Of a stretch of DNA of 64,000 nucleotides, positions 17,522 to 29,167 are shown one piece after another. A program made the translations under genes and the position numbers. Positions within the stretch are counted from its first letter, which is position 1. Every line of letters begins with the position of its first letter. This DNA is from Alteromonas hispanica (GTDB lineage Bacteria; Pseudomonadota; Gammaproteobacteria; Enterobacterales; Alteromonadaceae): positions 62,001-126,000 of the forward strand of contig NZ_JAAAWP010000002.1 of the NCBI RefSeq assembly GCF_010500915.1. Reading direction: 5' to 3'. Below the pieces are notes generated by a model, which saw only the letters and a list, made by a program, of their open reading frames with translations, had not been told where the DNA came from and did not search any database.

Positions 17522-18274
17522 TTATTTTAATAAGGTAAAGTTCTTCCAGTTTATTTGAGTAGACAGCCGCATTTCTCTAATAGACAGTGCACGCGGTGAT
17601 ACTCGAGATTTGAAGTTCCAAGCATGACCTGAGCAGGCGCTCGCCATGATAGTTTTCGTTGGTTTAAGAAGAACTTTGCTATCAAAAGAGCCGCGGTTTT
17701 CAAGTCCCTTTTGTTGTGACTCTCTATAGGAGTCTTCATCGTGAGAACTCGCCCGCTTCTCGCTTTGCTTAGCTTCCTGACTGTTTCCCCGATTGATTCC
17801 TTCAACTGTAAACCAACCGTGTTTGTTCAAATGAACGACATCATCTACCAACATCGTTTTGTCGATAGCATCTAATTCAAGGTGAATACCTTCGATGGTT
17901 TTTATCAATACAGGAACAATTAATCCATAATCTGCGTGTTTTCTAAACCACTGAGCAGTTGCGTCGGTGTCTTGAGGTAAACGAGGTGCTGCTTTAGGCT
18001 GCTTGGCATACCAGCTTCCGTTGTATGTGTCGGTAGATAGAGGCGTTGGGTTAGTGACAAAATATCGAGCGACGCTTCTAATGTGATGAGGTAATCCGCC
18101 GATTCGGCGTTTAAGAATAGACGCATTAGTGATCCCGCTGTGTGCAATAAACAAAAGCTCCCTTTCGTACAGCGCCGTACACACTTCAGAAAACTGTGCG
18201 TGATTACCACCCAGTTCGCCTAAGTCGTTAAAAAAACCTGATTGTGTTTTTGGCGGATGACTGTTTGTGCTCAC
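17522..18274 (-). CDS. Uncharacterised protein
   Basis: 250 residues from GTG 18274; there is no ATG nearby and no strong ribosome site, so the start is soft. I do not recognise a family. Visible features: a soluble mixed N-terminal half (GGNHAQFSEVCTALYEREL, WFRKHADYGLIVPVLIKTI), a hydrophilic Ser/Glu/Lys-rich stretch (about 165-195) and a C-terminal end with SACSGHAWNFKSRVSPR then LSIREMRLSTQINWK. No signal peptide or membrane segment. Alone between the leu operon and eno, transcribed in the same direction as eno but after its terminator. Confidence 0.6.
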   Translation of the reverse strand: MSTNSHPPKTQSGFFNDLGELGGNHAQFSEVCTALYERELLFIAHSGITNASILKRRIGGLPHHIRSVARYFVTNPTPLSTDTYNGSWYAKQPKAAPRLPQDTDATAQWFRKHADYGLIVPVLIKTIEGIHLELDAIDKTMLVDDVVHLNKHGWFTVEGINRGNSQEAKQSEKRASSHDEDSYRESQQKGLENRGSFDSKVLLKPTKTIMASACSGHAWNFKSRVSPRALSIREMRLSTQINWKNFTLLK

Positions 18275-18414
18275 GTTAACATCGCGTTTTAACTATCTCT
18301 GCGCTAACCGTATCAAGAATATGAGAAGCTAGCCACTTCTAGAAACAAGAATTAGTCTTTGTTTGAGAATAACCATCCCTCAGCGCCCAATTAAAATTTG
18401 CCCTCAGTTGCACT

Positions 18415-18455
18415 AAAAACAAAAAAGGCGTTAGTACATGTAGCACTAACGCCTT
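18415..18455 (-). terminator. Terminator after eno
   Basis: Perfect 11-bp stem AAGGCGTTAGT (18425-18435) with ACTAACGCCTT (18445-18455), A-rich on the left, giving a T run when transcribed from the minus strand. It lies 50 nt after the eno stop. Confidence 0.88.
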
Positions 18456-18504
18456 CTCAAAGGTAGAGCCTGTCTACTCTCGTTGAGCTATATTAGGCAA
18501 CGCT

Positions 18505-19806
<1,302 letters not shown>

Positions 19807-19856
19807 TCAACATTTGATGTGGGAACGCAACGGGAAAGCGTTCCCTTTATTAGAAA

Positions 19857-21503
<1,647 letters not shown>

Positions 21504-21639
21504 TTAGGGTTGTATGGTAAATATAGGCCGATTTCAGAAAGAAACCATCTACACTTTGGACGGGGCGATAGTATACGCAAAACCATGTAAACAGACAATC
21601 TATTTGCCTACATGATGTGCAAATTTACGCCAGATTTAC

Positions 21640-21673
21640 GCCAAGTTTAGGCTAGTTGTGACCTAAACTTGGC
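21640..21673. terminator. 12-bp inverted repeat after mutS
   Basis: GCCAAGTTTAGG (21640-21651) and CCTAAACTTGGC (21662-21673), perfect, 10-nt loop, 7 nt beyond the mutS stop. It has the position of a terminator but no T run on the minus side, so it may be an intrinsic stop of weak type or an mRNA-end protecting hairpin. Confidence 0.5.
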
Positions 21674-21680
21674 CTTGCGG

Positions 21681-24290
21681 CTAAGACTGACTTAAGCGCT
21701 TTAAGGTGTATATAAGGTCGAGCGCTTGCCGCGGAGAGAGTTCATCGGGAGATATGTTCGCTAGAGCATCGACAGCAGGGTTGGGTTTATCTGGAAACAG
21801 CAGTTCTGCTTGGCCTTTTGGCTTTGCCTTTGATGCAGGCTCAGATGTAGCTTTAGATGTGCCTGCTGCCTTATCGGGCGCACTCTCTTCCCCTTGAGTC
21901 ATAATATGAGAAGACTCTAATGCCGCTAGCTTAAGTTGAGCCGCTTGAATAACCGCTTTTGGTACACCAGCTAACTGGGCTACCTGTAGCCCGAAACTCT
22001 TACTTGCTGCTCCTTCTGATACCGTGTGCATAAAGCGAATAGTATCTTCAAACTCAACAGCATCCAAATGCACGTTGACCACACCTTGCTGTGTGTCTGG
22101 CAGCTCGGTTAGTTCAAAGTAATGGGTAGCAAAAAGGGTGTAGGCATTAAGCTGCTTGGCAAGGTAACTTGCACATGCCCACGCCAGTGACAGTCCATCG
22201 TAAGTACTCGTACCGCGACCAATTTCGTCCATTAACACCAAGGAGTTTTCTGTAGCGTTGTTTAAAATATTGGCCGTTTCTGTCATCTCTACCATGAAGG
22301 TTGAGCGCCCTGAAGCAAGATCATCAGATGCACCAATACGGGTGAAGATACGATCTAATTTCCCTATATGCGCTTGCTGAGCTGGAACGAAACTACCTAT
22401 GCACGCTAGCAGAGCAATAAGCGCTGTTTGACGCATGTAAGTAGATTTACCACCCATGTTCGGGCCAGTAATTATCAGCATTCGTCGAGCGGTATCTAGT
22501 TGCAGTGGATTGGCGATGAATGGTGTTTTCATTACATTTTCGACAACAGGATGACGCCCTTCCTCGTAAGTAAGTGCACACTCGTTACTGAGCTTTGGCC
22601 TGTGCCAATCCAAAGCAATTGCCCGTTCGGCGAAACAACACAAAACATCGAGTTTTGCCAGTGCAGCGGCACTGTCTATTAGGTTATTTAAGTGCGGCGT
22701 AAACGCATCAAATAGTGCTTCGTACAGCTTTTTCTCAAGTGCAAGCGCCGCGCCTTGACTGCTAAGCACCTTGTCTTCGTGCTCTTTTAATTCTGGGGTA
22801 ATAAAGCGTTCGGTATTTTTAAGCGTTTGGCGACGGATATACTCCGCCGGTGCATTTGCGCTGTTGGCGCGGCTTATTTCTATAAAAAAGCCATGTACTC
22901 GGTTATAGCCTACCTTTAGGGTGGAAATGCCAGTGCGCTCTCTTTCTCGGCGTTCCATTGCATCAAGATAGTCGGTAGCACCCTGAGAGAGGGCTCGCAA
23001 TTCGTCTAATTCTTCGTTGTAGCCAGGTGCTATTACGCCACCTTCTCGGATGATAACAGGCGGGTTATCAATAATGGCGTGATTAAGCAGCGTTTGCAGC
23101 TCGGGATAAGTACCGACAGTTTGGCTGATTTGCCTTATTTGCCCCGTTTCATAGCGCGATAATGCGTCGTGTAAGTCAGGCAATGCGTTAAACGCGTTTT
23201 TTAATCTGGCAAAATCTCTAGGCCGTGCAGACCGGAGAGCTAAGCGCGCCATAATACGCTCAATGTCACCAATGTGCTTAAGGGCGCTGCGAATATCATC
23301 AGGGTTATCTTCAATAAAGGCTTCTACGGCGTCTAATCGACTCTCAAGTTCATGTTGGTCGGTAAGCGGCGAGTGGATAACCCGTTGCAACATACGGCTA
23401 CCCATGGCCGTTGTGGTGGTGTCCATCACACTAAAAAGCGTGTTTTCTTGACCGCCAGATAAGTTATGGGTGAGCTCTAAATTGCGCCTTGTCGCTGCGT
23501 CTAGCTGAACGCGGCTGTCCTGCTGTTCGGTTTGTATTTGTCTAATATGGGGTAGGGCGGTTCGCTGGGTGTCTTTTACATATTGTAATACGCAACCCGC
23601 TGCGCCTAAGCCTTTGGTGATACCTTTAAGTCCGAAACCATCGAGGGTTTTAGTTCCAAACTGTAGATTAAGCTGCTCATCTGCGGTATCAATATCAAAT
23701 TCCCATTCAGGACGTCTTCTTAATCCTTTTCGGTTCTCAATGAGTGAGAGTTGCTCGAAACCTTCTGGATAGAGCAGTTCGGCTGGATTAACTCGCTGTA
23801 TTTCCGCTAACAAATTTTCATCGTTATCGCATTCAAATACTACAAAACGTCCGCTAGTAACGTCCAGCGTGGCTAAGCCATAATGCATAGAGTGGCCACA
23901 CACTGCGGCTAATATATTATCTCGCCGCTCTTCTAAAAGCGCTTCGTCGGTAACCGTACCTGGTGTGACAATACGCTGGACCTGTCGCTCTACTGGCCCT
24001 TTGCTGGTAGCCGGATCGCCAACCTGCTCACATATCGCTACCGACTCCCCCATTTTAACCAAGCGAGACAGGTAACTTTCTACCGCATGATAGGGTACCC
24101 CAGCCATTGGGATGGGGTCGCCGCCAGATTTACCTCTGGCAGTTAACGAAATGTCGAGGAGTTCTGCGGCTTTTTTGGCATCATCAAAAAACAATTCATA
24201 AAAATCGCCCATGCGATAAAACAAGAGAATATTCGGATGCTGCGCCTTAATCGTAAGGTATTGGCGCATCATAGGAGTATGTGATTCCAA
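21681..24290 (-). CDS. mutS: DNA mismatch repair protein MutS
   Basis: 869 residues. Recognises mismatches and small loops and recruits MutL. The N-terminal mismatch-binding domain contains [12 protein letters not shown] (conserved Phe and Glu of the F-x-E motif, [10 protein letters not shown]); the C-terminal ATPase has Walker [17 protein letters not shown] and Walker [17 protein letters not shown], then [11 protein letters not shown] Lys/Pro/Ala-rich linker near residues 800-840 precedes the C-terminal dimer/tetramer region. Divergent from pncC. Confidence 0.98.
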   Translation of the reverse strand: MESHTPMMRQYLTIKAQHPNILLFYRMGDFYELFFDDAKKAAELLDISLTARGKSGGDPIPMAGVPYHAVESYLSRLVKMGESVAICEQVGDPATSKGPVERQVQRIVTPGTVTDEALLEERRDNILAAVCGHSMHYGLATLDVTSGRFVVFECDNDENLLAEIQRVNPAELLYPEGFEQLSLIENRKGLRRRPEWEFDIDTADEQLNLQFGTKTLDGFGLKGITKGLGAAGCVLQYVKDTQRTALPHIRQIQTEQQDSRVQLDAATRRNLELTHNLSGGQENTLFSVMDTTTTAMGSRMLQRVIHSPLTDQHELESRLDAVEAFIEDNPDDIRSALKHIGDIERIMARLALRSARPRDFARLKNAFNALPDLHDALSRYETGQIRQISQTVGTYPELQTLLNHAIIDNPPVIIREGGVIAPGYNEELDELRALSQGATDYLDAMERRERERTGISTLKVGYNRVHGFFIEISRANSANAPAEYIRRQTLKNTERFITPELKEHEDKVLSSQGAALALEKKLYEALFDAFTPHLNNLIDSAAALAKLDVLCCFAERAIALDWHRPKLSNECALTYEEGRHPVVENVMKTPFIANPLQLDTARRMLIITGPNMGGKSTYMRQTALIALLACIGSFVPAQQAHIGKLDRIFTRIGASDDLASGRSTFMVEMTETANILNNATENSLVLMDEIGRGTSTYDGLSLAWACASYLAKQLNAYTLFATHYFELTELPDTQQGVVNVHLDAVEFEDTIRFMHTVSEGAASKSFGLQVAQLAGVPKAVIQAAQLKLAALESSHIMTQGEESAPDKAAGTSKATSEPASKAKPKGQAELLFPDKPNPAVDALANISPDELSPRQALDLIYTLKRLSQS

Positions 24291-24386
24291 AAAACGACCT
24301 CAATAGATTTGTTAACGGTGTTAATGCGTATGGTAACAAATAAATGATAAACTCTCCGCTACCAAACACGCTGATGATAAATTGAC

Positions 24387-24926
24387 ATGACTACGCCATT
24401 TTCAACCGATTCCGACACAAAAACCATACCTTTAACGATTGATAGCGCGTTAACTACTCAAGTGATGGCTATTGGCGATGTATTGCGTGTTAAAAAGTGG
24501 ACGGCATCGACTGCAGAGTCGTGTACAGGTGGAGGAATTGCGTTTGCTTTTACCAGTGTTGCAGGCAGTTCAGACTGGTTTAATCAGTCTTGGGTTACTT
24601 ATTCGAACGCGGCTAAAAACTGTGAGTTATCGGTAAAAAGCGAAACGTTGGAAAAATATGGCGCTGTCTCCGAACAGACCGTAACTGAAATGGCGGCGGG
24701 TGTTCAAAAGCGAAGCGGTGCAGAACTAGTGATTACGGTTAGCGGCATCGCTGGGCCCGGCGGCGGTAGTGAAAGTAAGCCTGTTGGCACTGTGTGGTTC
24801 GGTTTTATATGCGGTACTCATGCACAGCAAGTAAAACAAGTATTCAGTGGCAATAGAGATGATGTTCGCGGTCAAGCGGTGAAGTTTGCTCTCAATTATG
24901 CATTGAAAATGCTTAGCGAAGTGTAA
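24387..24926 (+). CDS. pncC: Nicotinamide-nucleotide amidase (CinA C-terminal type)
   Basis: 179 residues, the stand-alone CinA C-terminal domain. Deamidates NMN to nicotinate mononucleotide in the pyridine nucleotide salvage cycle. Motifs: TAESCTGGGIAFAFTSVAGSS, WVTYSNAAKNCEL and VSGIAGPGGGSESKPVGTVW. The N-terminal ~30 residues are a variable extension. Lies between mutS and recA, as in many gammaproteobacteria. Confidence 0.93.
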   Translation: MTTPFSTDSDTKTIPLTIDSALTTQVMAIGDVLRVKKWTASTAESCTGGGIAFAFTSVAGSSDWFNQSWVTYSNAAKNCELSVKSETLEKYGAVSEQTVTEMAAGVQKRSGAELVITVSGIAGPGGGSESKPVGTVWFGFICGTHAQQVKQVFSGNRDDVRGQAVKFALNYALKMLSEV

Positions 24927-25049
24927 CTGTTGAGCAGCCGCAAACATGAATATTGAGCTTATTTGTAAAAGTTTTAGTATCAGCTAGACAGCGGTTAAAT
25001 GTCTTTTTGTGTTGTACCGTTTTGCAAGACAAAATAATTAAAACACTGG

Positions 25050-25079
25050 TTGAAACTGTATGCTTGTACAGTATAGAAT
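25050..25079 (+). promoter_or_regulatory. recA promoter with LexA (SOS) box
   Basis: CTGTATGCTTGTACAG (25056-25071) fits the LexA consensus CTGT-N8-ACAG perfectly. It lies between a -35-like TTGAAA (25050-25055) and a -10-like TATAGA/TAGAAT (25072-25079), so LexA would block the promoter until DNA damage. The 24927-25317 gap otherwise holds a long recA 5' leader without another gene. Confidence 0.9.
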
Positions 25080-25317
25080 GTGTGTAGAAGTTGTTAGGGT
25101 ATGATTATAGAAGTTCTTGTTTAAAAATTCGTATTTAAAAGTGCGTTCATAAAAGCAAGTAGCAACCCATTGGGAATAAATAAAGCGCGTAAAGTAATCG
25201 CTAAACAGCATAACAAATTACAGGCGAGTAAGAACAAGCAGCAGCGGTCTCACTCCCACCCGTGTCCATACAATCAAAGATGTGACGCACCAAAGATCAA
25301 GCATAGGCATAGTTAAG

Positions 25318-26352
25318 ATGACAGATCAGAATAGAAGCAAAGCATTAGATGCAGCGTTATCCCAAATTGAAAAGCAATTTGGTAAAGGCTCAATTATGAA
25401 GTTGGGCGAAAACAAGACAATGGATGTAGAAACTATTTCTACGGGCTCGCTTGGGCTAGACGTTGCGCTTGGTGCTGGTGGATTGCCCCTAGGCCGTATT
25501 GTTGAGATTTACGGTCCTGAGTCATCGGGTAAAACAACGCTTACACTTGAAGTTATTGCTGAAGCTCAGCGTCAGGGCAAAACTTGTGCGTTCGTTGATG
25601 CAGAACACGCACTTGACCCAATTTACGCAGAAAAGCTTGGTGTTAATATTGATGAGCTACTGGTTTCTCAGCCAGACACCGGTGAACAAGCGCTAGAGAT
25701 TTGTGACATGCTGACACGCTCTGGTGCTGTAGACGTTATTGTTGTCGACTCAGTAGCAGCGTTAACACCACGTGCAGAGATTGAAGGCGATATCGGTGAT
25801 TCACACGTTGGTCTTGCGGCGAGAATGATGTCGCAAAGCATGCGTAAAATTACAGGTAACTTGAAGCGCTCGAATACAATGATGATTTTCATCAACCAAA
25901 TTCGTATGAAGATTGGCGTTATGTTCGGAAGCCCTGAAACAACGACAGGTGGTAATGCACTTAAGTTCTATGCGTCGGTACGTTTGGATATCAGAAGAAT
26001 TGGTTCTGTTAAAGAGGGCGATGAAGTTGTTGGTAACGAGACTCGCGTAAAAGTTGTTAAAAATAAGATTGCTCCTCCTTTCAAGCAAGCCGAGTTTATC
26101 ATCAAGTACGGTGAAGGTATTTCTAAGCATGGCGAATTGATTGATTTAGGTGTTAAGCATAAGCTCATTGATAAAGCAGGTGCTTGGTATAGCTACAACT
26201 CTGATCGCATTGGTCAGGGTAAAGCAAACAGCATGCAATTTTTGAAAAACAACCCTGAAGTTTCAAATGAAATTGAAGCAAAGTTAAGAGAATTGCTTTT
26301 GCCTAGTAAGGTTGCAGTAGATAATAGTGAAGACGTAAACGAAGAGTCGTAA
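25318..26352 (+). CDS. recA: Recombinase RecA
   Basis: 344 residues from ATG 25318, where RecA homologues start ([20 protein letters not shown]). Homologous recombination, and LexA coprotease in the SOS response. Walker [10 protein letters not shown], Walker [11 protein letters not shown], loop L2 region with [20 protein letters not shown], and a short acidic C-terminus ([10 protein letters not shown]). SOS box upstream and an intrinsic terminator after it; recX does not follow directly. Confidence 0.99.
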   Translation: MTDQNRSKALDAALSQIEKQFGKGSIMKLGENKTMDVETISTGSLGLDVALGAGGLPLGRIVEIYGPESSGKTTLTLEVIAEAQRQGKTCAFVDAEHALDPIYAEKLGVNIDELLVSQPDTGEQALEICDMLTRSGAVDVIVVDSVAALTPRAEIEGDIGDSHVGLAARMMSQSMRKITGNLKRSNTMMIFINQIRMKIGVMFGSPETTTGGNALKFYASVRLDIRRIGSVKEGDEVVGNETRVKVVKNKIAPPFKQAEFIIKYGEGISKHGELIDLGVKHKLIDKAGAWYSYNSDRIGQGKANSMQFLKNNPEVSNEIEAKLRELLLPSKVAVDNSEDVNEES

Positions 26353-26397
26353 GTACGAACTTTATCCAAACTGACTATTATCAATGAGATTCATTTA

Positions 26398-26424
26398 AAA
26401 ACCCGCCTTTAAGCGGGTTTTTTT
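26398..26424 (+). terminator. Terminator after recA
   Basis: AAACCCGC-CTTTAA-GCGGGTTT followed by more T (26418-26424), 46 nt after the recA stop. Confidence 0.92.
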
Positions 26425-26710
26425 ATGGCCAGTAAACGAAAAAACGGCTTTCAGATAACACATTTGCTAACACTTATTATTGGTAGTTATCTTGCGCAAG
26501 CCAAAAATTAAATGAATTCTGTAATTAAGAATAAAAAACAAAGACTATAGATTTGTAGAGGCGGCAGTTTTACTGTTTAGTATAAGTAGTTGCCATCGCT
26601 ATAAAAGTAATAAAACGAGTTCGTATTACATCAAAATAGAAACCTGTGAGTCGACATTTCGATAAGCATAGTCGAAGAAAATAATAATAAACGAGGAGAG
26701 GGACGCATCC
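26425..26710. other. Gap between recA and natA-like gene
   Basis: About 290 nt, AT-rich. Presumably contains the promoter of the ABC transporter operon; GAGGAGAGG shortly before 26711 is its ribosome site. No other gene seen. Confidence 0.5.
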
Positions 26711-27517
26711 ATGATTGAAATAACTGGCCTCGCTAAACGTTTTGAGGTGGAAAACCCCAAAAAGCTTAGCGAGCAAGAGAAAAAAGACCCACGCTTAAAA
26801 GGACGCTACTTCCAGTCTGTAAGAGATGTATCATTTACCTGTCAAAGCGGTGAGGTACTCGGACTGCTAGGGCCTAACGGCGCAGGAAAGACAACCACAC
26901 TTCGCATGCTGTCTACAGCGCTACGCCCTGATAGCGGAAGCGTGACGATAGACGGTCAAGACGTATTGGCAAATCCAAATGTTGCACGAAAGAAAATCGG
27001 CTTTTTATCAAGCTCTACTGGTCTGTACGGCAGATTAACAGGTCGTGAAAATATCAGCTATTTTGGTGAGTTGTATGGTTTGTCGAAAAGTACCATTAAC
27101 GCGCGTATAGAAGAAATGGCTGATTTGCTCGATATGCAGAGCTTTTTGGAAAGACGCGCTGAGAATTTCTCATCAGGTATGAAGCAAAAAGTATCCATTG
27201 CACGTGCTGTTATTCACGAGCCCTCGCTTGTAGTACTTGATGAGCCCACTACCGGCCTGGACATTATGGCGACCAGTACCGTTATGGAGTTTATTCAACG
27301 ATTGAAAGATAAAGGAACGCCGGTGATCTTCTCCACCCATCACTTAGATGAGGTGCAAGCGCTGTGTGACAAGGTCACCGTCATCAATCAGGGCGAAACT
27401 GTATTTAATGACTCACTTGCTGCGTTCAGCGCACTGTCTGATGGGCAGATGCATAAGAGTTTCCTTAAAACACTGTCAACAGAATCACAGGAGAAGAGCA
27501 ATGTGGTTAATCTTTAA
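26711..27517 (+). CDS. ABC transporter ATP-binding protein, NatA-like
   Basis: 268 residues. Walker [15 protein letters not shown], signature [15 protein letters not shown], Walker [13 protein letters not shown] and H-loop STHHLDE. Resembles NatA, the ATPase of Na+-extruding ABC exporters, and the partner permease with a large extracytoplasmic loop follows with a 17-nt overlap. Substrate (Na+ or otherwise) is inferred from similarity only. Confidence 0.85.
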   Translation: MIEITGLAKRFEVENPKKLSEQEKKDPRLKGRYFQSVRDVSFTCQSGEVLGLLGPNGAGKTTTLRMLSTALRPDSGSVTIDGQDVLANPNVARKKIGFLSSSTGLYGRLTGRENISYFGELYGLSKSTINARIEEMADLLDMQSFLERRAENFSSGMKQKVSIARAVIHEPSLVVLDEPTTGLDIMATSTVMEFIQRLKDKGTPVIFSTHHLDEVQALCDKVTVINQGETVFNDSLAAFSALSDGQMHKSFLKTLSTESQEKSNVVNL

Positions 27518-28709
27518 GAAGGAATTTAAAGAGTTATTGCGGGATAAAAAAACCATTATCTTTATGATTCTGTTACCGCTTTTACTGTTCCCTGCTATTT
27601 TCGGCGTAGGCATTTTCTTTATGAGTAATGCCGCTGAAAAAGCGGAAAATGAAATTCTAAAATATGCCATCGTTGGTGAAGCATATGCGCCTGACATTGT
27701 AGAATCTTTTGCTGAGGCGTCTGAAAAGTTTGAATTGGTGAGTGTTGACGGTGCTTTTGAGAACGAGAGTGACTACGCCACGTTGATCAAAAACGAAACT
27801 TTAGACTTTGTGTTAGTAATACCTGACACTTTTGATGCAGATATTTTGGCATCGGGACAGCATAAAATTGGGCTTTATTTAAATGATGCAGGGCTTAACA
27901 AAGTCTATGGGCGAGTAGCCGAAATCATTGACGTTTATATGGACGAATTTCAGCTAGCGGCATTTACCGAGCTGGGGTTAAATGAAGCGCAACAAGAAGC
28001 TTTGCTAAAACCTATTTCGATAGAAAAGCAAAACGTAGCTGATGATAGAGAGGTTTGGGGCGAGCGTATTGGCGGCTTCTTACCTTACTTCATTTTTATC
28101 TTGTGCTTACAGGGGGCTATGGCACCCGCTGCTGATTTGGGGGCAGGGGAAAAAGAAAGAGGTACGCTGGAAACACTGCTAATTTCACCAATGGACAGAT
28201 ACAAACTGGTACTTGGCAAGTTCTTTACGGTAAGCGCCGCGGGTATCATTACTGCTCTCATCACCGTATCTTCCATGGCTGTTTGGGGTATTGTTTTATC
28301 TCAGGGCATGGCAATTGAATTTGTTGTTGAAGTTATGTCGATGATAGGCATAGTCGATTTTGTACTTATCTTTCTTATGCTCGTGCCGGTTGTTGCTGTG
28401 TTTGCCGCGATCCTACTCTCACTATCGATATATGCACGCTCGTTTAAAGAGGCGCAAAGTTACATGGGGTCTTTAATCATGGTCGTGATCTTCCCCGTGC
28501 TAATTGCCATGATGCCGGGCGTTGAGCTAAAAGGAGCATGGGTTTGGGTGCCCCTGACTAATGTTGCACTTGCTATGAAGGAACTGTTCAAAGGAACGAT
28601 GGACTACTTCGCATTGTTTGGCATTTTTACCTCTACCGCAGTCATCGCTATTGGATTAATAATGTTCTGTATTCATTGGTTTAATAAAGAGAAAGTACTG
28701 TTTAGGTAA
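27501..28709 (+). CDS. ABC-2 type permease, NatB-like
   Basis: 402 residues from ATG 27501 (AGGAGAAG upstream, 17-nt overlap with the ATPase gene). The N-terminus [20 protein letters not shown] then one membrane segment, a long extracytoplasmic domain (about 45-185) and a C-terminal block of five or six membrane segments including GAGEKERGTLETLLISPMDR, the ABC-2 permease motif. Exporter membrane half of the pair. Confidence 0.85.
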   Translation: MWLIFKKEFKELLRDKKTIIFMILLPLLLFPAIFGVGIFFMSNAAEKAENEILKYAIVGEAYAPDIVESFAEASEKFELVSVDGAFENESDYATLIKNETLDFVLVIPDTFDADILASGQHKIGLYLNDAGLNKVYGRVAEIIDVYMDEFQLAAFTELGLNEAQQEALLKPISIEKQNVADDREVWGERIGGFLPYFIFILCLQGAMAPAADLGAGEKERGTLETLLISPMDRYKLVLGKFFTVSAAGIITALITVSSMAVWGIVLSQGMAIEFVVEVMSMIGIVDFVLIFLMLVPVVAVFAAILLSLSIYARSFKEAQSYMGSLIMVVIFPVLIAMMPGVELKGAWVWVPLTNVALAMKELFKGTMDYFALFGIFTSTAVIAIGLIMFCIHWFNKEKVLFR

Positions 28710-28760
28710 TAGCAGGTAATTAAGGCTGTTAACGAAGTGATATCACGTTAAAAGAAAAAG

Positions 28761-28812
28761 ACGCCACATGTTGTTTTAGAGATTTGTTAAAAACGCATTG
28801 TGGCGTTTTTGT
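28761..28812. terminator. Terminator between convergent natB-like and fhlB-like genes
   Basis: ACGCCACA (28761-28768) pairs with TGTGGCGT (28799-28806), followed by TTTT on the plus strand and preceded by AAAAAG, so it may serve both directions despite a 30-nt loop. Confidence 0.6.
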
Positions 28813-28821
28813 TTGTGCTGT

Positions 28822-29145
28822 TTAAACCTCAAAATCAATCCTCTTAATTATACTTTCCCAACCAGGAGGAACTTTCCCCTGTAACACGTAAGAATAGGCA
28901 AGAAGTTCGGCGATAACATAGTACAAGGATTCTGGTATATCTTGACCTACATCCAATGTAGCCAGCACTTCGCTAAGATAGGGATCTTCATGTATGAGTA
29001 TGCCTGTCTCTTCAGCCATAGCAATTATCGCTTCGGCTAAGTCGCCATAGCCCTTTGCTACCACTTTAGGGGTGTTTTTCTTGTCTCCGCCTTCATATTT
29101 GAGACCAATTGCCCGCTTAGCTTTGTTCTGTTTGTCAGTACTCAT
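28822..29145 (-). CDS. FlhB C-terminal-like protein
   Basis: 107 residues from ATG 29145 (GAGAAGA upstream); an in-frame TTG at 29160 is less likely. It matches only the cytoplasmic C-terminal domain of the flagellar export switch FlhB after its NPTH cleavage site: AIGLKYEGGDKKNTPKVVAK, then GILIHEDPYLSEVL. It lacks membrane segments. Such FhlB/FlhX proteins can partly substitute for cleaved FlhB. It follows a FliK-like gene by 22 nt, pairing a substrate switch with a hook-length protein. Confidence 0.85.
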   Translation of the reverse strand: MSTDKQNKAKRAIGLKYEGGDKKNTPKVVAKGYGDLAEAIIAMAEETGILIHEDPYLSEVLATLDVGQDIPESLYYVIAELLAYSYVLQGKVPPGWESIIKRIDFEV

Positions 29146-29167
29146 ACTGTCTTCTCGCAATTAGCAC

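Noticed and set aside
21552-21670. Strong intrinsic terminator for mutS
   Set aside because: The 12-bp inverted repeat is real but has no T run, so it is listed only as a possible terminator.
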